Shown here: positions 25,775 through 32,093 of the stretch, in pieces
Layout of the letters: every line of letters starts with the position of its first letter
How positions within the stretch are numbered: the first letter of the stretch is position 1
From: an uncultured Alphaproteobacteria bacterium
GTDB taxonomy: Bacteria; Pseudomonadota; Alphaproteobacteria; CAAHEQ01; UBA3637
Direction: 5' to 3'
Length of the DNA: 33,272 nucleotides
Assembly: GCA_947629595.1 (NCBI GenBank)
Contig: CANREI010000004.1
Location: 1-33,272 of the forward strand
Translations under genes and position numbers: made by a program
The notes under the pieces: model-generated
The model's database searches: none
What the model saw: the letters and a program-made list of their open reading frames with translations, nothing else
What the model was told of the DNA's origin: nothing

Positions 25775-25843
25775 TTTCCCCCTGTCGGCCCATAGCGATG
25801 CGCCACTTTCTGCGGCGCAACCCACACGCCGATAGAAGGAAAA
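25775..25843 (+). repeat. Nested hairpin element E7
   Basis: Outer arms TTTCCCCCTGTCGGC (25775-25789) and GCCGATAGAAGGAAAA (25828-25843), with one wobble and two mismatches; inner stem TGCGCC/GGCGCA; left bulge CCATAGC. The tail 'CAGTGACAACGCTAAAA' parallels E2. Confidence 0.8.
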
Positions 25844-25891
25844 TCCAGTGACAACGCTAAAAACCGACATATTTTCCCAATTACCTGTCCT

Positions 25892-26090
25892 CAAAAAAAC
25901 GTACGTTTTTTGCAACACTTTTTTTTGATTTTTTCAAAAAAATTTTATTTGGAGGTAAATTTAATGCAATATCAAAGGGTTATAAAAAGCCTGTTTTATC
26001 AATTTTTGAGGGTAATTTTACCCCCGAATCTGCGTTGCATTAAACGTACGTTTATTTTATGCTATTCGTATACTGAAAGGGAGTCGGAAA
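25892..26090 (+). repeat. Right arm of ~200-bp inverted repeat (adhesin leader)
   Basis: Counterpart of 24638-24833 in opposite orientation, ending at the ATG of the right adhesin. The conserved hairpin GGGTAA/TTACCC is at 26010-26023. No clear -35/-10 pair is visible inside either arm, so the adhesin promoter is undetermined. Confidence 0.9.
25894..25911 (+). promoter_or_regulatory. Palindrome AAAAAACGTACGTTTTTT upstream of right adhesin
   Basis: A perfect 18-bp palindrome. A second palindrome, TAAACGTACGTTTA (26041-26054), is centred 145 bp downstream. The left leader has one-mismatch versions at ~24814-24832 and 24671-24684. Paired sites with a common core suggest binding of a dimeric regulator, possibly with looping; not proven. 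Confidence 0.45.
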
Positions 26091-26119
26091 ATGACAAGAA
26101 AATTAAAAAAACAAATTGA
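25964..26119 (+). CDS. Short leader ORF overlapping the right adhesin start
   Basis: The ATG follows GGAGG by 8 nt and encodes 'MQYQRVIKSLFYQFLRVILP...' for 51 residues, running past the adhesin ATG (26091) in another frame, whereas the left version stops before its gene. The first ~36 residues parallel the left leader ORF. If translated it could couple to or interfere with adhesin initiation. Coding status is uncertain. Confidence 0.35.
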   Translation: MQYQRVIKSLFYQFLRVILPPNLRCIKRTFILCYSYTERESENDKKIKKTN

Positions 26120-27611
26120 AACACGCTCTCAAAGCGGCCGGAGCATGATTGAAATGCTGGGGGTGCTGGCGATTATTGCCGTTCTGTCCATCGGTGGGAT
26201 TGTGGGCTATAAATTAGCTATGAACTACTATCAGGCCGATCAGATTGCGAATGAAATTAACTTAATGCGTAACGATTTAAAGGTTAAATATGCTCTGGGG
26301 AATGAAGAATTGTTATTGGGGGACCCTTATGATGATACACCCGCAGATGAAAATTACAGCGGGCATTTATCAACACAATATGATCGTTATCCCGTTGATT
26401 ATGATTGCATCCGCAAAGACAAAGCAGAATTTTATAATTGTCGCGAAACAGATGCTTATTATATTAAAGTGGGAAATGTTTCGAAAGGCGTCTGTAAGCC
26501 CCTCGCAACGCTTCTTAATGGCATGGACGGTTTAATGTATATGGAAATCAATAAAGAAGTTTATAAAGAAAATGATTTATGCACGAGTGATGAAAATAAT
26601 GAAATTTATATTGAATTTGATGCGGAAGAAGTGAATGGAAACTATGATTCGAATCGTCCCGAAGGTTGGTGCACTGATGATGACGATTGTGACGCTTCAA
26701 GACCTATTTGTGATATAGAAAATAATGAATGCGTGGAATGTATAGATTATACGGATTGCACGGATTCCACCAAACCCCGTTGTAATGTTGAACAAGGTAA
26801 TTGCGAATCGTGTCCGCCGGAAACGCCTAAATGGAACGGCGAAGAGTGTGTGGAATGTTTATCGTCTGCCGATTGCACGAATCTCGATAAACCAAATTGT
26901 AACGCAGGGACAAACACATGTGAAGCATGCCCGCCGGAAAAACCATTATGGAACGGCTCAAATTGTGAAGCTTGCCCTGAAGATGAACCGTGGAACGGCG
27001 AATCTTGCGGATGCAGAAGTAATGATGATTGCGAAACGGATGAATATTGCTCTATGTTGTGGCGTACAGGTGATATATGTCAAATTGCCGAAACAGGAAA
27101 GTGTAAAAAATTAGGCCATTATCAGAAAGAACAGTTTGATAATGAAACCTACTATGTATCAGATGAAACAATGACATGGTGGAGTGCTCAAAATTACTGT
27201 CAAGCCCTTACGCGCACAACAGATTGCGGCGGTAACATGGTGAGTTGGAGCAAACTCAATTTGCAATGCGCCAATGAAATTGTGGTTCAAGATGGTTGTA
27301 AATGCAGTGATGAAAATTGTAATTTGGATCACCAAGTCAAACAATGTCAACGATTAAGTCTCGCCGAAGGTATCCATTTGTATTGCAAAAAAGATACTGC
27401 CGGAACAAGCGGTTCATCAAATATTCCGGATAAACTGAAAACATTACGAGAAACGTTTTTTAACAATGACTCCGAAAGTTTTGTTTGGCTTAATGACGGA
27501 AATAATCCTTGCTATGCGTGGGTTATCGGACCAAACGGAATTGTTACCGCTCGTCCGCGATATTACGGTAGAGATATCTTGGTGAGCGACGGCCATGCCT
27601 TTTGTTATTAA
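26091..27611 (+). CDS. Pilin-like Cys-rich protein with C-type-lectin-like C-terminus (right adhesin)
   Basis: A 506-residue paralogue of the left adhesin. A 16-residue basic leader ends in Gly before 'RSMIEMLGVLAIIAVLSIGG', again with Glu at +5 and Arg at +1. The pilin-like part shares 'ADQIANEINLMRNDLKVK', 'NEELLLGDPYDD' and 'GVCKPLATLLNGMD'. Cys-rich modules (~190-325) recur as 'CPPETPKWNGEECVEC' and 'CPPEKPLWNGSNCEAC'. The C-terminus (~355-506) has 'MTWWSAQNYCQAL', 'FVWLND', 'CYAWVIGPNGIV' and ends 'HAFCY'. The N-terminal third is similar to the left protein; the modules and lectin-like part are strongly diverged, as expected for a variable binding tip. 'AAAGGGAGTCGG' is the ribosome binding site. 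Surface adhesion is inferred from architecture only. Confidence 0.75.
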   Translation: MTRKLKKQIETRSQSGRSMIEMLGVLAIIAVLSIGGIVGYKLAMNYYQADQIANEINLMRNDLKVKYALGNEELLLGDPYDDTPADENYSGHLSTQYDRYPVDYDCIRKDKAEFYNCRETDAYYIKVGNVSKGVCKPLATLLNGMDGLMYMEINKEVYKENDLCTSDENNEIYIEFDAEEVNGNYDSNRPEGWCTDDDDCDASRPICDIENNECVECIDYTDCTDSTKPRCNVEQGNCESCPPETPKWNGEECVECLSSADCTNLDKPNCNAGTNTCEACPPEKPLWNGSNCEACPEDEPWNGESCGCRSNDDCETDEYCSMLWRTGDICQIAETGKCKKLGHYQKEQFDNETYYVSDETMTWWSAQNYCQALTRTTDCGGNMVSWSKLNLQCANEIVVQDGCKCSDENCNLDHQVKQCQRLSLAEGIHLYCKKDTAGTSGSSNIPDKLKTLRETFFNNDSESFVWLNDGNNPCYAWVIGPNGIVTARPRYYGRDILVSDGHAFCY

Positions 27612-27702
27612 AAAACAAGAAAATGAAAGCCTCCGTTATGTAAAAAGACAGTACAAAAAATTGTTCGTTTTATTAAAAACAAAACGTTGATTTTAACCTT
27701 TT

Positions 27703-28095
27703 TTATTTTTGAACGCTCTTCTTGCGGGCTTTGGCCTGCCCTTTTCTTTTTAAACCGCTTTTTAACGCTTTCGGCTTTTCGTTATGATAAACAATTTCGC
27801 TTTTTTCAAACTCTTGCTTAAATGCCGGCTTGGCAATTTTTAACAACACAAAACGCGTAAGCATAAACACGCAGAAAATCAACAAAAGCCGTGCCATATT
27901 CTGCTCGGCAAACAACAGGGCTATAAATATCAGCAAAAAAATGCGTAAAGCGCCCGAAAAGAATAAAATCATCATCGGATGCGTTGATTTTCGCACAATA
28001 CCCATGGTTCGCCAGAGTAAATAAAAGTAAATCAGACATAAAACAACGCCCACAATGAAAGAAACAATTATATCCGAACCCGTTAATAAATGCAT
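27703..28095 (-). CDS. Small membrane protein resembling AtpR/ATP synthase I subunit
   Basis: A 130-residue protein with three hydrophobic helices and a very basic tail ('KSGLKRKGQAKARKK'). The arrangement 'VGVVLCLIYFYLLWRTM', 'HPMMILFFSGALRIFLLIF' and 'LLLIFCVFMLTRFVL' follows the pattern of AtpR-type subunits of N-ATPases (Gly-rich helix, 'LWxT', 'P...SxxxR', 'GFxxxR'). AtpR normally sits inside an atp operon, but none is here; the gene follows the kinase-like gene by 2 nt. The assignment is from hydropathy and sparse residues, so an unrelated small membrane protein is possible. Confidence 0.45.
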   Translation of the reverse strand: MHLLTGSDIIVSFIVGVVLCLIYFYLLWRTMGIVRKSTHPMMILFFSGALRIFLLIFIALLFAEQNMARLLLIFCVFMLTRFVLLKIAKPAFKQEFEKSEIVYHNEKPKALKSGLKRKGQAKARKKSVQK

Positions 28096-28097
28096 TT

Positions 28098-29672
28098 TTA
28101 CTCCTTTTGTTCATTAACATCAATGCTGGCCTGCGCCAAAATTTTAACGGCAGCCGCAATGGTATCGTTTCGCTCCCTGTTTGTGTTAATACAATGCCAA
28201 TCAATCACGCCGATATGCGCCGATAATTGCTCCTCCAGCTGTTCGCTGTTGCGAATGTCCGACGGATTGCGCTTGCGAGTCTTAACCCGTGACAAGCGCA
28301 CATCAAGCGGGGCCTCAATCCAAAGCCCCACAAAAGGCACCGACATTTTTTGCGCCAAACTTTCCACTTTTTTCCGTTCCTTTTCGTTATGAAACAAGGC
28401 ATCTATAATCACGACGGACCCCACGGATAACGCCGTTTGCGCCTGTTGACGCAACACATCATACACCACCTGTTCAAAGGCCGGCGTTTGATATGATTTT
28501 GACAGCTTTTCATTCAAAGGACAACCCGCCATTTGCTTTTTCACCACATCATCGCGCAAAATAACGGCTCCGGGCGCCGGATTTAACAACCCGCCCAACT
28601 CGCGCGCCACACGCGATTTTCCGCTGCCCGAAAATCCGCCGCAGGCAATGAGTGCCGGCTTATTTAAACCCAAAAAGTGAACGGCTAAATTAAAATATCG
28701 TTGCGCGCTTTTTTGCGCTTCTTCTTTTTCTTTATCTGCCACCAGAAGCGATTTGCGCGCGCACATAACCGCTCGTGAAGCCGCCCGCATGGATTGATAT
28801 AACGGCAACAACGGATAACCCGACGTATCATTGGTATACGCCAGATAGTGATTAAATAAAATATTGGCCAGCCGTCTTAATCCGCGCCGTTCGAAATCCA
28901 TCAATAAAGAGGCTAAATCATAAAGCGTATCAATGCAATCCAGCGACTCGTTATATTCAATCGGACTGAAAAATAAATATTTGCCGTTATCTCGGGCAAT
29001 ATTGCTTAACAACAATTCCCCGTGACATTTTCGCACATATCCGCCCTTTTGACGTAACGCAATCAGCGGGGCTTGTCGCGCTAAAAATTGTAAACTCTTT
29101 TGCGTGAGTTTCTGCAAACGCTGCGACGGAATAAACGTTGTGAAATCCGACAAACTGACGGCAATACCTTTAATCACGTTTTGAATATCAGTATAGGACC
29201 ATTTGGTGCGAAACGTTTTGGCTTTGCAATGCAAATCGGCCAGCTGCTCGGCCAAATCCATCACTTCAAAGCGATCAAAATCAGCCTCGGGCAAAATAGC
29301 GCCCAAAATCTCGGATTTTTTAAGCCGCCGCATCACCAAAATCGAATCAACTTCAACACCGACCTGTCCGCCGAAAACAATCTGCCCGTTCGGCAATTGT
29401 CTCACCGAACGAATGCCGATAATCAGGTGGGGTGCATAAACCGTACTGCGACGCATTTCCCGCACACAGGCAACACGCCTTTTTTGCGGCGTTGAAAAAT
29501 CAACATTCGGCAACAAAACCGCGCGTTTGAGTTTTAACACATAATCGCCCGCCAGAAATAACAAGGCAATGTGCGATTGCAACAACTCCACCGACGAGAC
29601 ATGCCATGCGGCCGGATAAATTTCCGGTTGCAACAAAGCCTGAATAATGTTTTCCTGATCGTATAATATCAT
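28098..29672 (-). CDS. Two-domain protein: APH-like kinase domain plus P-loop kinase/ATPase
   Basis: The 524-residue protein matches the layout of bacterial 'bifunctional aminoglycoside phosphotransferase/ATP-binding' proteins (COG2187 + COG0645). The N-terminal part (~1-320) has 'DYVLKLKRAV' (nucleotide-site Lys), and 'CHGELLLSNIARDNG' followed by 'IEYNESLDCIDTLYDLASLLMDF'. The C-terminal part has Walker A 'GFSGSGKS' (~346-353), 'ILRDDVVKKQ' and 'VVIIDALFHNEKER', like gluconate/zeta-type kinases. In the APH part the usual 'HGDLH' is 'HGELL' and the metal-binding 'FDxIEF' is 'FSPIEY', so this domain may be weak or inactive. Substrate unknown; antibiotic resistance should not be assumed. Confidence 0.75.
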   Translation of the reverse strand: MILYDQENIIQALLQPEIYPAAWHVSSVELLQSHIALLFLAGDYVLKLKRAVLLPNVDFSTPQKRRVACVREMRRSTVYAPHLIIGIRSVRQLPNGQIVFGGQVGVEVDSILVMRRLKKSEILGAILPEADFDRFEVMDLAEQLADLHCKAKTFRTKWSYTDIQNVIKGIAVSLSDFTTFIPSQRLQKLTQKSLQFLARQAPLIALRQKGGYVRKCHGELLLSNIARDNGKYLFFSPIEYNESLDCIDTLYDLASLLMDFERRGLRRLANILFNHYLAYTNDTSGYPLLPLYQSMRAASRAVMCARKSLLVADKEKEEAQKSAQRYFNLAVHFLGLNKPALIACGGFSGSGKSRVARELGGLLNPAPGAVILRDDVVKKQMAGCPLNEKLSKSYQTPAFEQVVYDVLRQQAQTALSVGSVVIIDALFHNEKERKKVESLAQKMSVPFVGLWIEAPLDVRLSRVKTRKRNPSDIRNSEQLEEQLSAHIGVIDWHCINTNRERNDTIAAAVKILAQASIDVNEQKE

Positions 29673-29837
29673 TTTATCTTGCCTTTAATTTTTTTATTAT
29701 ATGCCTTTTCAAAAACATTTCAATCTTTTTTTTATTCTCGGCTTTCGAAAATAATCAGTCGGAAGATAAAAATTATTTTTTTCAAAAAAATATACTTTTT
29801 TTTGTTTTTTTCATAGATTTTTTGAAAAATTTGATTA

Positions 29838-29843
29838 TATAAT
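29838..29843 (+). promoter_or_regulatory. -10 element upstream of the DnaJ-family gene
   Basis: A consensus TATAAT lies 27 nt before the ATG at 29870, in a 197-nt AT-rich gap between divergent genes. No good -35 hexamer sits 16-18 nt upstream. 'GAACGGAGATAAAA' is the ribosome binding site. Confidence 0.45.
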
Positions 29844-29869
29844 ATATCAACCGAAGAACGGAGATAAAA

Positions 29870-30820
29870 ATGGCCAATCCTTATGATTTACTGGGTATAA
29901 AAAAAACAGCGACCGCCGATGAGATAAAAAAAGCCTATCGTAAATTGGCGCGAACGTTGCATCCCGATGTCAATCCCGATAAAAGCGCCGCCGATAAGTT
30001 CAAAGCCGTAACGGCAGCATACGACTTGTTATCCGACCCCGATAAACGACGGCGCTTTGATGCCGGTGAAATTGACGGTGAGGGAAATCCCACCCCGTTC
30101 GGCGGCGGATTTAACGGTGCCGGCGGATTCGGCGGCGGGAACGGCTTTCAAGGCGCCCGTTATGCCGGGCATCAAATCAATCCCGAAGATTTAGCTGCCA
30201 TGTTCGGGGGCGGATTCGGCTCATCGGGCGGATTCGGCGGTTTCGACTTTTCCGATTTATTCGGTATGGGACAAGCCGGTGCCGGCAAACGGCGCGCATC
30301 GGCTTCTGAGGAACCGATTGACAATGATATTACCTACACACTCTCCATTCCGTTTGATTTATCCGTCACCGGCGGTGAAACAACCGTTTCACTCGACAAC
30401 GGTAAACGATTGAAAGTGAAAATTCCCGCCGGTGTAACCGACGAATCCGTTTTGCGCTTAAAAGGACAGGGAAAATCCGGTTTCGGTCGCACGGGTGATG
30501 CGCTTATTAAAATTATTGTTCAAAAAAGCACTCTTTACACGCGCGAAGGCAATCATATTCTGGTAACCGTTCCCATCAGCCTGAAAGAAGCGATTTTGGG
30601 TGCCAAAATTACCGTTCCGACTCCTTTCGGTGCCGTTCGAATGAATATTCCGCCCTATTCCGGCAGCGGCAAAGTGTTACGCTTAAAAGGCAAAGGTATT
30701 AAGGATAAAGGCGATTTGTTGGTCACCTTAACCGTGACGCTGCCCGATAAACCCGATACCGCTTTAACCGATTTTATGAAATCGTGGGAGGAACCGTATC
30801 AAAATTTACGGCAGTTTTAA
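29870..30820 (+). CDS. DnaJ-family co-chaperone, CbpA/class II type
   Basis: A 316-residue J-domain protein. The J domain (~1-68) contains the essential HPD in 'RTLHPDVNPDK', which stimulates DnaK ATPase. A Gly/Phe-rich region (~80-135: 'GGGFNGAGGFGGGNGF', 'FGMGQ') follows, then two substrate-binding beta domains ('YTLSIPFDLSVTGGETTV', 'VKIPAGVTDESVLRLKGQG', 'VPISLKEAILGAKITVPTPFG'). The four CxxCxGxG zinc repeats of DnaJ are absent, so it is the CbpA-like second J-protein rather than DnaJ. Single gene; no heat-shock element recognised upstream. Confidence 0.92.
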   Translation: MANPYDLLGIKKTATADEIKKAYRKLARTLHPDVNPDKSAADKFKAVTAAYDLLSDPDKRRRFDAGEIDGEGNPTPFGGGFNGAGGFGGGNGFQGARYAGHQINPEDLAAMFGGGFGSSGGFGGFDFSDLFGMGQAGAGKRRASASEEPIDNDITYTLSIPFDLSVTGGETTVSLDNGKRLKVKIPAGVTDESVLRLKGQGKSGFGRTGDALIKIIVQKSTLYTREGNHILVTVPISLKEAILGAKITVPTPFGAVRMNIPPYSGSGKVLRLKGKGIKDKGDLLVTLTVTLPDKPDTALTDFMKSWEEPYQNLRQF

Positions 30821-30915
30821 TTTTTTATCCGTTTATTTTTGCCGATGATTTGATAAACCCTCATCAATGTTTTTGCAAATTGATTCGATAAAAAATAAAA
30901 ATCCGCGCGATGCAT

Positions 30916-30963
30916 TTTTTTGTCAAATGACAAAAAAGTAAGTACAAAGGAATTACTTTTTTG
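30916..30963 (+). promoter_or_regulatory. Overlapping palindromes upstream of the double-HTH regulator
   Basis: TTTTTTGTCA (30916-30925) and TGACAAAAAA (30928-30937) form a perfect inverted repeat with a 2-nt centre. The right half is reused in a second perfect inverted repeat, CAAAAAAGTAA (30931-30941) with TTACTTTTTTG (30953-30963). TGAC-type half sites recur near 30963 and 31003. They lie ~130-170 nt before the regulator start and ~100 nt after the dnaJ-like gene. Operator and/or terminator are both possible. Confidence 0.4.
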
Positions 30964-31088
30964 ACTAAAAAAAAGCATTTTTTTCACTTTTTTAAAAAAA
31001 AATGACTTTTTTTCAATTTTGTCTATTTCCATCTTTTTAAAATAAGTGTATAGTAAAAAGCAGAATCTAAATTGATGAGGAGAAAACC

Positions 31089-32078
31089 ATGGAAGAAATT
31101 ATTTTCCCAAACCAAATCAGAATGTTTCGGCGTGTTCGCGGTAAAACCATGAAAAGCCTGGCTGATATTTTAAATTTGAGTTTATCGGCCATCAGTAAAA
31201 TTGAAAAAGGCTATCGAAGAATCGATGAGGAACAATTGGCCAAAATTTCCAAATTTTTGGATTGTCCGCCCGAATCGTTGTTTGTATCGGAAAAGTCTTC
31301 CCAACCCGAAGTGATTAAGGCTTGGAAACGGGAACAGGATCGGCGACGGAAAATCAATTCCGGCAGCGGATTAAAAACATTGGGTGCCGGTCTTCGTTAT
31401 TTGAGAGGGCAAAAAGGATTAACCTTGCAAACCGTTTCAAAAGGGGCCAAAATGACCTTATCGGTTTATCATCGCATTGAAATGGGGCAACGTGAAGTTG
31501 ATGAAAAAACATTTAAAGATATTGCACACGCGCTGGGCTTTTCCGAAAGCGATTTACAATTAAAAATTTATGAATTGGATATGTCGGGCGCCTTGGATGA
31601 ATTAAAGCAAAATGAAGGAAAAGGCGGTATTTTTGCCAGCAAAGGCGGCTATAACGATTTACCCGTCAGTCGTTTTATGTTACGGGCGGCCGATTCGCAG
31701 GAAGTCACCGTTCCCATTTTCGGATTTCCGCGTGAAGGCGGGGCCATTCGCATCAATAAAGATCAACCGATCGGCTCGATTTTGTGTCCGTCCAACATGT
31801 CATTTGATCCGCAAATGTATGCCGTTCGAATGAAAGTTCAGGCGTTGGGTGACGTGATTCCCGTTGATTCGGTTTTAGTCGTCTCGCCGCGCACAACCCC
31901 CAAAAAAGGAGACTTGGCCTTATTGCAAATTACGGAAGATGATGTTTTACCGGTTACGGTAACCGATGAAACCGGTGAACAAATTTCCGTATTAAGTCCC
32001 ATTCGGGCCGAAACGTTTACCATTGCCAAACAAAGGTTTGAAAAATTGCATCGAATTGTGATGATTGTGTTTTCATAA
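31089..32078 (+). CDS. Transcriptional regulator with two XRE-type HTH domains and an S24-like C-terminus
   Basis: The 329-residue protein has a first HTH (~8-65: 'RGKTMKSLADILNLSLSAIS', 'IEKGYRRI'), a linker, a second HTH (~98-155: 'RGQKGLTLQTVSKGAKMTLS', 'RIEMGQREV'), and a C-terminal domain (~205-329: 'VPIFGFPREGGAI', 'MYAVRMKVQAL', 'DSVLVVSPRTTPKKGDLALLQI', 'HRIVMIV') with the layout of LexA/CI-type S24 folds. The usual 'GDSMxP' Ser segment reads 'VQALGDVIP', so self-cleavage is doubtful and the domain probably only dimerises or senses. 'GATGAGGAGAAAACC' gives a strong start. It is followed 15 nt later by the repeat protein gene, probably co-transcribed. Target genes are unknown. Confidence 0.8.
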   Translation: MEEIIFPNQIRMFRRVRGKTMKSLADILNLSLSAISKIEKGYRRIDEEQLAKISKFLDCPPESLFVSEKSSQPEVIKAWKREQDRRRKINSGSGLKTLGAGLRYLRGQKGLTLQTVSKGAKMTLSVYHRIEMGQREVDEKTFKDIAHALGFSESDLQLKIYELDMSGALDELKQNEGKGGIFASKGGYNDLPVSRFMLRAADSQEVTVPIFGFPREGGAIRINKDQPIGSILCPSNMSFDPQMYAVRMKVQALGDVIPVDSVLVVSPRTTPKKGDLALLQITEDDVLPVTVTDETGEQISVLSPIRAETFTIAKQRFEKLHRIVMIVFS

Positions 32079-32093
32079 AGAAAGGAACAGAAA

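Noticed and set aside
25109-25843. Integron attC array or CRISPR array
   Set aside because: The elements are long imperfect palindromes like attC, but the R-box consensus (RYYYAAC/GTTRRRY) is not at their ends, there are no gene cassettes between them and no integrase. Spacing is irregular and repeats are not identical, so CRISPR does not fit.
23060-27611. Diversity-generating retroelement targets
   Set aside because: The lectin-like C-termini suggest it, but there is no reverse transcriptase, Avd or template repeat in the window, and I see no near-identical variable/template pair.
30817-31032. ORF 30817-31032 (-), 71 aa
   Set aside because: It overlaps the end of the dnaJ-like gene and consists mainly of Lys/Phe runs from A/T tracts and palindromes.
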